Shown here piece after piece: positions 10,996 through 23,244 of a DNA stretch of 64,000 nucleotides. A program made the position numbers and the translations under genes. The stretch is taken from NCBI GenBank assembly GCA_009823505.1, contig VZQC01000265.1, positions 4,772,290 to 4,836,289 of the forward strand, given 5' to 3'. A model generated the notes under the pieces. It did no database searches. It was not told the DNA's origin and worked only from the letters and a program-made list of their open reading frames with translations. How positions within the stretch are numbered: the stretch's first letter is position 1; each line of letters opens with the position of its first letter. The stretch comes from Rhizomys pruinosus (lineage: Eukaryota > Chordata > Mammalia > Rodentia > Spalacidae).

Positions 10996-11269
10996 TCACA
11001 TGTTTGATAAGTAGTCAGGGAAAAATTCAAACCCTATTTATTCTTCTCAGGTCTGTTTGTTTCTCCATTAAAAAGTTTCAGATGTTGTTTAGAATGATTA
11101 ATAATTTTTAGATTAAAATTATGTATTTTTATGTATGCATATATGCACAGAGAATATAGTACTGTCTGTTCAAAGAAAGAAGAAATTCAAAAACCTTTAT
11201 CTTCAGTATATTAGACTCAATTCCTTGAAGTATTTACTGAATGATACTTTTTTGCTTGTTTATTATTGT

Positions 11270-12010
11270 TTTTGTTTCATTTTTCCACAGTGGCTCCCAG
11301 TCAAACCCAGTCCCCCTCATGCCCCAAGCTCTCATCAAAATTCATGTATTACAACATGCAAGTGAATCCTTATCCAGTTAAGCTCTTGAACCCAGGTGTC
11401 TTTCTATGCAAATACATCCACTGAAGTCTAGTCAGAATATCCAGAAATATTAGGTAAGGCATACTCTTCCTCACCCAGCAGTAAGCAGTCTCTTGTAGTT
11501 CCCAGTACAAGGCAAGTCCACCACCGATTTCTCTTGCTCCACTCTGAGACTTGGTCTGAATTCATCATTTCTATTCCTGCCCTTTTCATAATAGAAAGAA
11601 ATTGGAAGAAAACTAGATGTCCATCAACTTATTACTGGGTAATGATGATTTAGTACATATACACAATGGAATAATATTCATCTATTCAAAAACAAAATTA
11701 TGAAATCTGGAAGGAAAATGGATGGAACTGTTTGAGGTAAGTCAGACCCAGAAAGACAAATGTTGCATGCTTTCTTAGACAGCTGGATGCTAGCTGTGTA
11801 CTCTTTTTAAAAAGTTTTTGATTATTTGCACATTTCATAGAATGGCTCCTATTCAAATTTAGGGACTTCTTCCATGTCCCCAAACCCCAACAGAAGTCAT
11901 GCATTATAATGTTGATGTTAAGTCCTATCCATTCAAGCTTTTAAACACATATATCCTTCTGTGAAAATTAATCCACTGGAGTCTAGTCAGCACATCTAGA
12001 AATCTTGTTT
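11270..12010. mobile_element. Patchwork of old L1 3' ends in both orientations
   Basis: 11270-11560 and about 11800-12000 read as antisense L1 3'UTR (both contain CCACTGrAGTCTAGTCAG). Between them, about 11570-11790 is sense ORF2 C-terminal sequence (ACTAGATGTCCATCAACTTA ... AAATGGATGGAACTGTT). This indicates insertion of one old L1 into another, or an L1 with an inverted 5' segment. Confidence 0.6.
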
Positions 12011-12429
12011 TCTTATTTTTGAGAGCACAACTAAAGTTTTCAAAAATTAAAATTATATTTATATATATTTATATTAAAAGATAAATAATAGCAGTGTGTT
12101 ATGCATCAATAGGAGCAGCAACTTTTCCAGATTCTGCAGTCATTTGAACAAAATTGTAGAGACATCCAGCACACTCCATTAAAAAAATAAAGTAAAAAAT
12201 ATCCCAGAAAACAATACAGTTCTGTTACTGTTGTGGTACCTGGCACCATTTTCTTTTTTATTAGCTTCTCAATCATCATCTGGTAAGAAAACATTATGAG
12301 TAACATCATTAAAAACAGCTCTGATGAAGCAGGGTCACTACTGCACATCATAAAGTAGATACAAGATATTTTACATTCACAGAGGTATGATACAGTACTG
12401 TCCTACATCTATAATACTATGCAGTTTAA

Positions 12430-12593
12430 GCTGGGCATGGTGGCACACACCTTTAATCCTAGCACTTGGGAGGCAGAGGCAGGCGGATTTTTGTGAGTTC
12501 AAGGCCAGCCTGGTTTACGGAGTGAGTTCCAGGACAGCTGGGGCTACAGGGAGACCCTGTCTCGAAAAAAACAAAAAAAAAAAAAAAAAAAGG
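12430..12593 (+). mobile_element. B1 SINE with perfect 11 bp TSD
   Basis: 7SL-derived B1 with GCTGGGCATGGTGGC head, GAGTTCAAGGCCAGCCTGG and an A-rich tail. The TSD ATGCAGTTTAA is perfect (12419-12429 and 12594-12604). Confidence 0.97.
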
Positions 12594-13049
12594 ATGCAGT
12601 TTAAAAGGCATTATTTGAGACTTGATTCTACTTTTCTAGCAGAGGGCTCCAAGGATGGTATGACACAGCTCTGTAAAGAAATGTACTCTTAGATAGGATT
12701 TCCTTTTATTAGTGGCACAGTTCTAAGTATTCACTCTCTTCATGAACATCAGCTAAAAACCGTTATTAAAAAACAAACAAAATAAAACAAACAACAAACA
12801 AAAAAGAAAACCATATGGGTGAGGTTAAGACACCAGGAAAAAAATTACCCTAAAACAAAACTCCATAATCACCAGATTCATACAAAGATGACTGAGTAGA
12901 AGCAAGGAAGACTCAACCTCTCTAGGACTTTCCCAAATCTGTACTGTTTGAATGGAGAGAGCTCCAAGGAAGGAGATGCCCAGATTCAATGCTTCTGACC
13001 ACAATCAAAACACAGCATCATTTCAGACCGAAGCAGTAGCCAAATGTTG

Positions 13050-13175
13050 CTCATTTGAATATGCTCAAGGATGCTGATATCAATATCTAATCATTTGATA
13101 TGCTCAAGGATGCTGACATCAATATCTAATCATTTAATATGCTCAAGGATGCTGACATCAATATCTAATCATTTG
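13050..13175. repeat. 39 bp minisatellite, about 3 copies
   Basis: ATGCTCAAGGATGCTGAyAT recurs at 13061, 13100 and 13139, exactly 39 bp apart, followed each time by CAATATCTAATCATTT. The copies differ by only a few bases. Confidence 0.95.
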
Positions 13176-13324
13176 CTCACTCATCCAGGGAGAAGGGGAA
13201 GGAGCTTGCTATTTTTGTAATGTGATTGGGTTGAATACAATCAAAATACAGTAGTAACTGATCTAGAAATCTTAAGCAAGTCATACTCTCCTTGGCCCAG
13301 CAGTAATTAGTCTTTTTGACACTG

Positions 13325-13690
13325 TATTAGCCATTTTTCTGTTGCTGTGATAAAACCACTATGACCAAGGGAACTATAAAAGGAAGAGTTTATTTGGGCT
13401 TACAATTGTTGGTGCTAGGGAATCAGAGTCCATTGTGGCAGGAAGCATGGTGGCGGGAGCTGGAGCAGAAAACTGAGGATCACATCTTCCAATGAGCATA
13501 GGAAACCTAGAGAGGGCAACTGGAAGCTGGCAAGGCTTGTTTTACTCTCTTAAGCCCATCCTCACCCAGGGACATACTTCCTCCAGTATGGCCACACCTT
13601 CTAAAACCTCCCAAAACAGTGCCACCAAATGAGGACAAAATGTCTGAATACTAGAAGCCTATGGGGGACATTCTCATTCAAACCACCATA
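13325..13690 (-). repeat. Rodent medium-repetition interspersed repeat (type H)
   Basis: It starts TTTCTGTTGCTGTGATAAAA and contains GTCCATTGTGGCAGG, a TATGGCCACACCTTCTAA stretch and CCTATGGGGGACATTC near the end. It is a familiar rodent interspersed repeat whose family name I will not guess. A related copy is at 39205-39535. Strand is arbitrary. Confidence 0.7.
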
Positions 13691-13694
13691 AACA

Positions 13695-13830
13695 CACAGT
13701 CACTGATTGCCCCAACTGGCCTGGAATTCCCTATGTAGACTAAAGTGGTCTTGAATTCACTGATACGTGCCTAACTGCCCCTGCCTCCCAAGTTCTGGGA
13801 TTAAATGCATGCATCACCATGCCTGGACTT
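13695..13830 (-). mobile_element. Degenerate B1 SINE
   Basis: Antisense B1 features remain: CTATGTAGACTAAAGTGGTC, TGCCTCCCAAGTTCTGGGAT and CATCACCATGCCTGG. Its divergence shows it is old. Confidence 0.75.
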
Positions 13831-14084
13831 ATGAACTCTTAAATATACATATGTTGGTTTGAAAATTCAAAGTGGTCAGAAAGCTAATAAACAGCTATGG
13901 GGTGAGGCTTCTTCAGAGGGTTGTAGAATGAAATGATATAACCAGAGAAAGGGAAATAACTGAATAAGAAGTGTTAACTGGGTAGGAATTGGAAACTAGG
14001 AGAGCAAAAGAAGTCATAGGAAAAAGATCATTAACATGAAAGTCATTAGAAAATGTCCTATGTAAGTAAACCTAACACTATAAA

Positions 14085-14100
14085 TATCTATCTATCTATC

Positions 14101-14168
<68 letters not shown>
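14085..14168. repeat. Compound (TCTA)n(TA)n(GA)n microsatellite
   Basis: TCTA repeats pass into (TA)n at about 14101-14128 and then (GA)n at about 14129-14167. Confidence 0.95.
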
Positions 14169-14175
<7 letters not shown>

Positions 14176-14639
14176 AGCCAGTACTGACTTCAGAGCTTCA
14201 ACTCTTCTGGCTAGCTTTCATAATAATGGAAGTTACAAGGTGCTATGCATGCTACCTGAAGAGAAAATTAATCATCAGCCTTACCCAGTTGTGAATCCCC
14301 TGTGCTTCAGTCATTAGTAGCCTGGTAAAACATTCCCACTGGAGCAATAGTGGCACAGATATTATCAAGGTAACCACCCACTTTCTGGTTGTATTTAAAG
14401 TCTACTTCTTAGGATGGATCACATACCTGACATTGATATCAGGCCTAGGAAGCTGAGGCTAGAGAGGTCATAGGGCATAGAAGAGAACCTAACACCAGTT
14501 TTCTGCTAAATACAGCATCAAACTCACTCCCTAGGTTTATTTTTATTCTCAACTCTCACCAGAGAAGATTTCTTATGCTGCAATTGAAGATTAACATAGA
14601 GCACAACAACCAGCCAATGTGAAGAGAATAAGAGTACAC

Positions 14640-15065
14640 ATCACTTATCCCTGAATAGAACACCTATAGCAAGGTTGTGGATGATCACAAGAAAACTTTT
14701 GGTTCAGAAAGCTAGGAAGTTACTTATATGAACTCACACAATGGTGATAACATGCACAACTCCAATATAAGTTCAAGCCAGGCAAAATCCCAGAGAAATG
14801 GGTAATAAACCACAACCTGACCTGAGGAAGTATTGGAAACCAAGGGCTGCTGGGAGAGGGAGAGTCAGTCTGGTTAAAGGGTGAGACTCGGTAGATTGTT
14901 GAGGCTCCAGTTGACAAATTCACACCAAAGGGCATTTGAGGGCACAAATTTGATTCTACTATAGTACATTAAATCAGGTGGGAGTAGTAAGATGGTGTTC
15001 AGATAGGGAACGATACATAAATATGAGCAAAATACATTGTATGCAATTCACAAAAATTCAATTTC
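14640..15065 (+). mobile_element. Old L1 3'UTR fragment
   Basis: GAACTCACACAATGGTGATA, AGGGCTGCTGGGAGAGGGAG, CACACCAAAGGGCATTTGAG and the end TTCACAAAAATTCAATTTCT match the general layout of older rodent (Lx-like) L1 3'UTRs. Confidence 0.65.
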
Positions 15066-15586
15066 TATAAAAGTAAAAGCAAAAGAAAGAATACTTCTGA
15101 ATGTCTCATTCCAAACACAGACCAAATTAAAGACTGAGCATGATACAACTGTGGGATCTCAGAACAACATACTATGTGCGTAATAGAAATCTCCCAAAGA
15201 AAGAGAAAAACAAACAAATAAACAAATAAACAAAGAGCATTGGTAGTAATACTGGCCAACACCTTTGGAACAGCCATGGTAGACACCAAACCCTCAGGAA
15301 GTACTGAGACAACAAAGCATGATAAATACTTAGAAAACAACCAAATAAAACTTTCACAACTACCAGTAACTGACAGATGTGCAACTCTTTGCGGCCTGTG
15401 AGCTCTTGTAGTCTTTAGTACATTCTTTTGGTCAAAGCAAGACATTTAGAACTGTGTGGAAATCAATCATTTTCTGATAGAAGGAACTTCAATGTCACAT
15501 TGCAAAGTGGTGGATACTAAAAATGGCCAGCACTTTATCATTTCTGCAAAGAGGATGTAATTTTAAGGAACTTGATTAATAATCTA

Positions 15587-15840
15587 TATTTTTTTAATTT
15601 TTATTAATTTTTATTTATTTCTGTATGTGTATGAATGTACTGTCTGCATGCAAGTCTGTGCACCTGTGTCACGCAATGCCGCGGAGGTCAGAAACGGGCG
15701 TTGGATTCCCCTGGAACTGGAGTTCTCCTGGAATTGGAGTTTCAGACGGTTCTCAGCCGCCATGTGGGTGCTGGGGATCAAACCTGGGTCCTCTGTAAGA
15801 GCGGTCGGCGCTCTTAACCGCTAGGCCATCTCTCCAGCCC
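15587..15840 (-). mobile_element. B2 SINE with perfect 15 bp TSD
   Basis: Antisense B2 flanked by TTGATTAATAATCTA (15572-15586 and 15841-15855). It has the 17 bp internal duplication and the conserved tRNA-like head at the right. Confidence 0.97.
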
Positions 15841-16014
15841 TTGATTAATAATCTAAATGTTGGGGCAATGAACTATCATTGTTTAAGAAAATGAGGAAAT
15901 GTATCCTATTTAAAGTAAAATGTATATAAACTATTGAACTATGTACACAAAAACTTATTCCTGATGATGAATACATTTTCTGCAATGTTTGCTAAATTCC
16001 AATTTCAAATATTC

Positions 16015-16128
16015 ACTTGGGAGCCTGAGGCAAGATGATTTTGCCTTTACCTAAGGTCATCCAAGCCAACTTAGGTAGAGTGTAAGATGCTATCTCAAAA
16101 GCAACCAAGAAAACAAAACAAAAAAATC
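16015..16128 (+). mobile_element. Degenerate B1-related SINE
   Basis: GGGAGCCTGAGGCAAGATGA, then AAGGTCATCCAAGCC and ATCTCAAAA before an A-rich tail, give the order of B1 landmarks at low identity. Confidence 0.45.
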
Positions 16129-16129
16129 A

Positions 16130-17880
16130 ATTATTTATGTGACAGCTAAGAAAAAGTAAACTGTTTTAAATAATAAAGTTCTTTTTAATTAAATGTTTTA
16201 GGTTTTCTTTAGTATATGTCCTCTTGAACTTGTTTAAACTTTGGGAGGAACTTTACGAAGATCAAAAATTTAAATGTGGCCTTTGTATTATCTTTTATAT
16301 GATTGACCCAAACCACTCATAATCCAGGAAGAATTTAGATCCTACTATACTGAAATTGTTCATAAACAAGAAAGGGTATTTTTAGCACCCTACAATCCAT
16401 CTTTATCTCAACCTTTATCTTTTAATCTAGCTATCCTCTGCTGGACCCAAAGAGCTTAAATAACTAGGACAGCATATCAGAGCTAATGCTCCTCCTCAAT
16501 TTGGTGGATAGCCTCAGAGTGAAAGTATTGCATTCTACCTTAAGTTCATTTGTAAGCCTTCACTTTTAGTTATGATTGACTTTCAAATCATGCTTTACCT
16601 CATTTATTCCATAAAGGGCCAAGGAAAGAATCTGCAAAGCTCTTGTGCTTGAAGAGCTGAGAATCCACTAGGAAAACATGTAAGTAAACAAACATAAAAT
16701 TTACTGTAATTTCCACTTACCTGTTCTCACAGAAGGCAGTAGAGAGTGCTATGTAAAACCTTCTAATGCAGACATATTTTTCACATATATTCTTTCAGAA
16801 AATATTTATTTCAGTCTATCAAACATTTCCAAACTGCCTTAGGTGGTTCCAGTCGAGCAACGCCCCAAAAAGCCACAGCATGTAAGTAACAGAAAAATAA
16901 ATGAAAAATCATTTAGAAATTCAGGGAGTGTATCACAGGCAAAGGAAAAAGAGTTCACAGGGTAGCAATTTAAATCTCCATCTAGCCTAAATAGGTTATA
17001 CAAATCAGTGATTTGAGGGTTAGTATTAACGATATTGGAGGAGGGTCTGGTCTGTGACTTCTACCATCTTCTTTTTGTCAAAGCAAGTCATACAGACCAG
17101 TAGGAAAACACACCACACACAGTGTTGGCAGGAGGAACTTTGAGGTCATATGGTGAAATGCTGGCACTGCAAAAACAGGTAGAGATTTCATGTGTGTGTG
17201 AGTGTGTGAGTGTGTGTATGTGTGTTGTTTGTTTGATTGTTTTTCCCTGTGTAAGGGAATATAAATACCCAGTAATCAGAAATTCAGTGAATGAGGGATT
17301 CAACTGTTCTGGTAACCAACAGTTACTGCTATTTTAAAGAATATTAGTGAAAAGAGCAAGCACCTGTAATCTTGTACATTATCTGTTTCTATGACAAATT
17401 CAAGTATATATAATTACTCAGAAATGATGCCTTCAGGGGAACAGCAATTTGGGGGCCTTTCTCTAAGAACCATACCTGAAGTAAACAGAAACAAACCTAC
17501 ATTTGAGGAAGTCAGTCAAATGACTTCCTGCTAATTCTGAGAAGAATTTAAGGGATTATCATGGGTAGATGCAGCTAATTCATCTCCATTCAAAAACCTT
17601 GGCAATGGGCACCTTGTGGTTTCCTTTTGTCAGCTCCCTCCTGATTGACCTTTGAGAAAATAATCCTTCACTTCAGCAATCCACATGGGATTATAATTCA
17701 CATTTGCTCTCTTCTCCCAGGTCTAACCTAAACCCACACCCTCTGCCTCAGACAGATTAGACATATGATTCAGGACTAAGATAATAGTGGCAATCATTCT
17801 CCTAAAATATGTCTTTCCATTTGTTGTGATAAAACATAATTTTTTGCTTATCTACTTTCCATTTTATTTATTTTTTTACA
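16130..17880. other. No recognisable gene or repeat except (TG)n near 17190-17224
   Basis: AT-rich, probably single-copy sequence. No frame with recognisable protein similarity. Confidence 0.45.
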
Positions 17881-17884
17881 TTTA

Positions 17885-19830
17885 CTTTCATTTATTTCTT
17901 TTTTTAACAACAAGTAATAAGTATTGAGTACAAGCATCCTTTATGTAAAACAAATTTGCAAGCAGTTGTGCCCAAACCCACACAGCTGGAGGGGCTTATA
18001 TGTATAATCAAGTTGATCAAATAAGCATCGAGTCTATATTGCTGTAGTTTTACCATTCACCCCAATTGCAGCCCTTACATTCTACCACACCCCCTCTTCC
18101 ACAGATTGTTCCCTAGGCTTAGAAAGGGGCACAGGTGGGCAAGAAGCAAAACAGTCTACTTTCTCTGGAGATGTCGTTTTGGTCTCTGACCAGGTCTAGC
18201 TGTTTCTTTTCATGGGCTGACAGTTTGTTCAGGAATAACCTTTCAATCCTACTAATGAAGCACAGGCAATTAGATATATAGATATTTAAACAGTACTAAT
18301 TATATGGTATAATTATTTCTTTGGTATAGACACAGATGTTTGGATGGTATACTAATCCATGAATTACGTTTTTTCTGTAAAAGATGACAAGGTCTTACTG
18401 GCTTTTAATATCTCCTAACCACTAGAAGATGTAAGCTTGTGGCATCAGCCATGAGTTATTCCTCTAAGGAGAGAGCTAATAGCCAATTAGATTTGGGATA
18501 TACAGACATATGGCTGCCACTGCTGCACAGTATTTCCAGGTGGGTGAGGTGTAGCTGATGCCAACAAAGGAGTCTTGCTTGACTCAAGGAGAGCAATATT
18601 TGCTTTATTGGTTTAGTGGCCTTTGGTAACACTCTCTGGTATACCAGAGACCAACTGTACACATGCAAGTGTGGTCTCAATACATCTTTCTCATGCTTAC
18701 ATCAGGTCTTCGACAGCAGGGCCTTACAGACTCTCTTCTTGCAGGTATCCCTGTTTACAGGCAAGAAGACTTTACCTTTTGGGGGAGGGTGCTTAGATCC
18801 CCTGGCCAACATCTCCTTGGCAGAATAATCCATTGCTGATATCAGAGCTCTCCTGTACTAATATGTTTTGCTTAAATGCACAGCTTAGAGAGACTCTAGT
18901 ATTATATTTGGTTCTGAATAGAGAATAATCCTTTTCACAGTTCCTGTGTCTATTAGTCAGTTAAAGAAAGCAGTTTTACTGGTTTTGTAAGAAATAAACT
19001 ATATAACAGTAAGCTTTAATTTACAGTTAGAGATTGACTTCATTACCATCATATTTTTCTTTGTTCTATGAAAAGGAGGTAAGAAAGTCTCTCATATTAA
19101 AACTTTGTGGCACCTAGAAGGTAAGGTTCATTAGGACTCTTTATAAACAGTTGCTACAAATAGGATCCACAGAGATGTTTGATGCCTGTAGCAGTCTGAG
19201 GTTTTTCCTCCTTTTAATGCTTAGATGGGCCAACTTCTCTGCTGGTATTTCTTGCTATATCCTACACAATGCAAGGCTGTATCTTTTCTTTCTCAGCCAT
19301 TAAGTTGGTGATGTTTTGACCTGTGGGACCATACAAATCTTTTCCCCTTAGTTAGTTTTAAGATTAAATTGAAAAATTTTTGGCAAAAAGGTTTACTATA
19401 TAACTGTATCCCCCCTTTTTGCTAAATTCTAGGTTTTTATTTTTTGACCCATGAGTCTCAAAAAGGCAGTTGTAGTACCCATACCTATAGGCAGGAATCA
19501 AGGTGTAAATTTCATTAAACTTATCCAAGCTGCTTTGGGTGACTGTATGTTGTTAATTTGGGAAGCATACTTAATTCCTTAAGTTAAATTATCCTACAGG
19601 TAAAAGAGAATGTTACAAGATGATACTGTATAATACAAAGATTATAGAGAACATTTGTATATGTTAATCTCTAAGTTATTGTTATACAGATTTTTGAGTA
19701 AAACAAACATGAACAACAGCAATTTATATTTCCAATTAACTCAGATGTATCTAACATAATTTTAAACAAGTAAGTTTTACAAAACAATACATTTAGGGTT
19801 TTTGCTGTTTTGTTTTTGTTTTTTAAAGGA
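17885..19830 (-). mobile_element. Element E, longest uninterrupted copy (about 1.95 kb)
   Basis: Read on the minus strand, this is the fullest collinear copy of E. Other copies are at 28466-29297, 46355-47000 and (inverted in two blocks) 58811-59390 plus 60834-62213. Landmarks in sense order are an A5G6 polypurine tract (minus strand, 19410-19420), ATGGCTGAGAAAGAAAAGAT (about 19300), an internal AATAAA, CAAATCTAATTGGCTATTAG (about 18490), and an A-rich end near 17885. I see no conserved long reading frame. The polypurine tract and internal poly(A) signal are reminiscent of a retroviral 3' end, but that is inference. Confidence 0.75.
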
Positions 19831-19999
19831 CAAAAGAAGAGATGGTTTATTCTTGAGCCCAATATAAGTGGCCAAATTGTATTAAATAGATTCACAGTTC
19901 TGAGTAAGTAACTATCGCTGCTTCAAAATTTTCATCATACTTACCATGAATTGTCTTTATTAAATAAAGCTCCAAATTCCTCAGTCTCCCAACTCTTGG

Positions 20000-20345
20000 A
20001 AACCACTGTCCTAGTTAACTTCACTTATCAACATGGGATGTGGAGCCAGCTGAGAACAAAGGCATGGTTGAGTAACTGACTAGATCAGATGGGCTGTGGC
20101 AGGTCTGTAAGAAGTTGTCTTGATTGTTTGCTGATGCAGGAGGACCCTGTTCACTGTGGGAGGTGGCATCCCTAGGCAGGTTATCCCAGCCTATATAATG
20201 AAATGCACTGAGCATGAACCTCAGCAAGCAAGAGAGCTAGTGGGCCAACAGAGTTCCTCCATGGTTTCTCAAGTCATGCCTTGACTTTCCTCAGTTGATG
20301 GACTGTGGCCTGGAAATGGAAACAAAATAAGTCCTTTCTTGTCCT
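20000..20345 (+). repeat. Rodent medium-repetition interspersed repeat (type G)
   Basis: Starts with CTAGTTAACTTCACTTATCA and ends near GCTGCTTTTGGTCAGAAAG. The internal order (GGAGGTGGCATCCC, a short TATATAA, a GCAAGC segment, AATAAGTCCTTTCTT) is the same as at 27935-28287 and 47335-47735. The family is not named. Confidence 0.6.
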
Positions 20346-20411
20346 AAGCTGCTTTTGGTCAGAAAGTTTTTCCGAATCAAGAGGAAGCAAATTAAAACAT
20401 CTCTCTTTTGT

Positions 20412-20576
20412 GCCGGGCGTGGTGGCTCACGCCTTTAATCCTAGTACTTGGGAGGCAGAGGCAGGCGGATCTTTGTGAGTTCAAGGCCAGCCTGGTCTAC
20501 AGAGTGAGTTCCAGGACAGCTGGGGCTACAGGGAGACCCTGTCTCGAAAAGATGAAAAAAAAAAAAGACAAAAAAA
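20412..20576 (+). mobile_element. B1 SINE with perfect 18 bp TSD
   Basis: Young-looking B1 (GCCGGGCGTGGTGGCTCACG head). The TSD AAAACATCTCTCTTTTGT lies at 20394-20411 and 20577-20594. Confidence 0.98.
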
Positions 20577-20739
20577 AAAACATCTCTCTTTTGTTTTCTG
20601 TTTCTATGAAATTGACTATGCCAAGTACTTTACAGACACTGAATGACACACGATCCATTGTTTTATGCTTAGTTTACATTACATAGTATAATATACTTTA
20701 GGTTTGACCATGTAACCTATATTGAATTTCATCCACTTT

Positions 20740-20935
20740 TGTGGATATAGATCATAGTTATAATTTGAATATACAATCCCCCAATAGGCTCAGCATTCAG
20801 TCTGCAATTGGTGGAACTGTTCTGAGAGGCTGGGGAACATTTCAGGCTAGCTGGTGGAGGTGGTTTGCTGAGGATTAAAACTCAGCCCAGCTTTTGGTCC
20901 CAGCTCTTTGCTTCCTGAATGCTGTGCCTGTGTTC
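20740..20935. repeat. Relic of an old interspersed repeat
   Basis: The sequence ATCCCCCAATAGGCTCAGCA ... GGTGGAACTGTTCTGAGAGG ... TTTGCTTCCTGAATGCTGTG resembles old mammalian repeats, but I cannot place it. Confidence 0.35.
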
Positions 20936-21505
20936 CCTTCTTTTGAGTACATATCTAGAGGTGGAATTGTTTCATAAAGTGATTCAAATTATCTTTTTAA
21001 ACTTTTTAGGAATCATCAAACATGTTTTTCCAGTGTATCTACAAAAATTTAAATTATCAAGGAAATTCACATGAGTATCAAGTTCTCCATACCCTTGCCA
21101 ACACCTGTTCTTTCCTTGTTGACCTTTGTTTTGATAATAGTCATGGTTATGACAATACACTACTATTATATTGTGAGCTTGATGTGTACTTTCTTAGTAA
21201 CTAATGTTCTGAACATCTCATGTAATTATTAGCCATTTGTATGCCTTCTTTTGAGAAATATCTCTTCAAGTCTTTGACTTCATCTTGAGGGATTATTGAT
21301 TGTTTTGAGTTTGGTTTTAGTTCTTGGGCTGTAGAAGTTCATTATATTCTAGCAATTAGGACTGTGCACTTGGAGTTAGATATAGATATAGATAACCTCT
21401 CAGAGAGCTAGTTATCAGAGAAAACTGACTCTCCTTCCCTCAGGACTTCATTTGATGTGGTACCCCTTGAAATCCTCCCATCCACCTTGGAATGTCTAGT
21501 GGCTT

Positions 21506-21507
<2 letters not shown>

Positions 21508-21540
<33 letters not shown>

Positions 21541-21671
21541 ATATGCCAATCTTGTTAGAATATAGGTCTGTGGAAATTTCATAGGTGTGTAGCTTCCTTG
21601 TGATGTATATGATGCCTTGAGTAGCAGCAGGTGTCTTGCCCTATGGGTCTTACATTATTTTTGTCTCATTT

Positions 21672-21718
<47 letters not shown>
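21508..21718. repeat. (GTT)n and (TC)n microsatellites
   Basis: (GTT)n at about 21508-21540 and (TC)n at about 21674-21718, with ordinary sequence between. Confidence 0.9.
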
Positions 21719-21720
<2 letters not shown>

Positions 21721-22304
21721 CTATATAACAAAATCACAGTGCCAGGAAAATGAAACTTCCCTTTGAATTGTTGATAAAAATATTCCAAGAGGCTCCAAAG
21801 ATAATAAAAGCTATTGCCACAGGCTTGATTGCCTCCCAAAACCTGAAGGTATGACCCGATTCCTGAAGACAGACAGGACATAATTCTAACAAAGGAGTTG
21901 GAGCAATCTAGCCAAAACTGACCTGGAAGGCTCTTCCCCAAAGAATAGCTCTCTTAGTATCATAAGATACTATGCAAGCTGCCAAGGGAGAAAACCAATC
22001 AATGATCTGACCTGATATTATGCCTATGAGCCACCTTAGTCTTTAAATCTATTTTAATGTATTTTATATATAGTACAAAGTAATCCAAAGTCACTGATTT
22101 ATACATGGGTTGCCAACAATAAATTTGAACATATTTACAACAGAAATCAGTGTGATGCAATAGCTTTTGACTAGTAATTTGTAGTAAATTTCAAACTAAG
22201 AAGTGTCAGTACTCAAATTTAATCTCTTCTTTTGAGATCATTTCTATTCAGAGATCCTTGCAATTCCATATGAATTTTATTTACATTTTTTGTTTCCTTT
22301 TATA

Positions 22305-22420
22305 TTGAATTTTTTTTTTTTGGTATTTTTGAGACAGCTTCTCCCTTTAGTCCCACCTGGCCTAGAGTTTGCTATGTAGACCAGGCTGGTCTTGAAATCA
22401 CAGAAACCTGGCTTACATAT
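22305..22420 (-). mobile_element. Degenerate B1 SINE
   Basis: A poly(T) start, then TTTTTGAGACAGCTTCTCCC and GCTATGTAGACCAGGCTGGT, are antisense B1 landmarks. It is truncated on the right. Confidence 0.75.
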
Positions 22421-22449
22421 TGAATTTTTACAAATGTCATAAAATATAT

Positions 22450-23240
22450 TTTTTATGGATAGGGTCAAATTTATGTCCCCAAATGCCTTTAAGTGTAGGT
22501 TCATTCACTGGAGTCTGATTAAGCTACCAAGAGTCACACCCTTAAACGAGTCAGGTTCTGGGGCTGGAGAGATGGCTTAGTGGTTAAGAGCACTGACTGA
22601 TCTTGCAGAGGACCCAGGTTCGATTCCCAGCACCCACATGGCGGCTAAGAACCGTCTTTAACTCCAGTTCCAGGGGAATCCGACACCCACTTCTGATCTC
22701 TGAGGCATTGCACGACATGAATGCACCAACCTACATGCAGACGGTACACTCATACACATAAAAAATAATAAATAAAAATAAATTTTGAAAAAAAGAGTCA
22801 GGTTCTCCCCTTCCCAGCAGCCATCAGTTACCAATACTTCCTCAGGAAGGTTTGGAGTCTCTTATCACTTCCTGGATCTGTCCTGAGATTTTGTCTCCTT
22901 GAGCTTACATGGGACCTGTGCATGCTGTCACCATTGATGTGAGTTCATGTGCTTAATTTCCCATCTGTCTGGTACACTGCTTCCTTGTGGTCATCCACCA
23001 CCTCTGGTTCTTTGACTCTCTCTGCCACTTCTTCCACACTGATCTCAGAACTTTTGGAGGCAGAATTTTGATATACATGTCCAATTCAGTAATAATCACT
23101 CTGTACTCTCTATCTGCTCATGGGCCAGTTGTGAGTTTCTATGTTAATCACCATTTTATGCATAAGGAGGTTTCTCTGGGGAGAGATGAGTGATGGATTA
23201 GTGTCTATGTATAAAAATAAGCCATTAGGAATTGCAGTCA
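22450..23240 (-). mobile_element. Old (Lx-like) L1 3'UTR, split by a B2
   Basis: CACTGGAGTCTGATTAAGCT, CCCAGCAGCCATCAGTTACC, CATGCTGTCACCATTGATGT and GGGCCAGTTGTGAGTTTCTA recur in other antisense L1 3' ends of the window (30.7-31.3, 37.4-38.6, 47.7-48.3 kb). The B2 at 22560-22794 interrupts it. Confidence 0.7.
22560..22794 (+). mobile_element. B2 SINE without the internal 17 bp duplication
   Basis: GGGGCTGGAGAGATGGCTTA head, B-box GGTTCGATTCC and A-rich tail. The TSD GAGTCAGGTTCT is perfect (22548-22559 and 22795-22806). Only one AACTCCAGTTCCAGGGG unit is present. Confidence 0.97.
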
Positions 23241-23244
23241 GTAC

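Noticed and set aside
13050..13175. Regularly spaced repeats that might suggest a CRISPR array
   Set aside because: Units are directly adjacent with no unique spacers, and the context is a mammalian genome.
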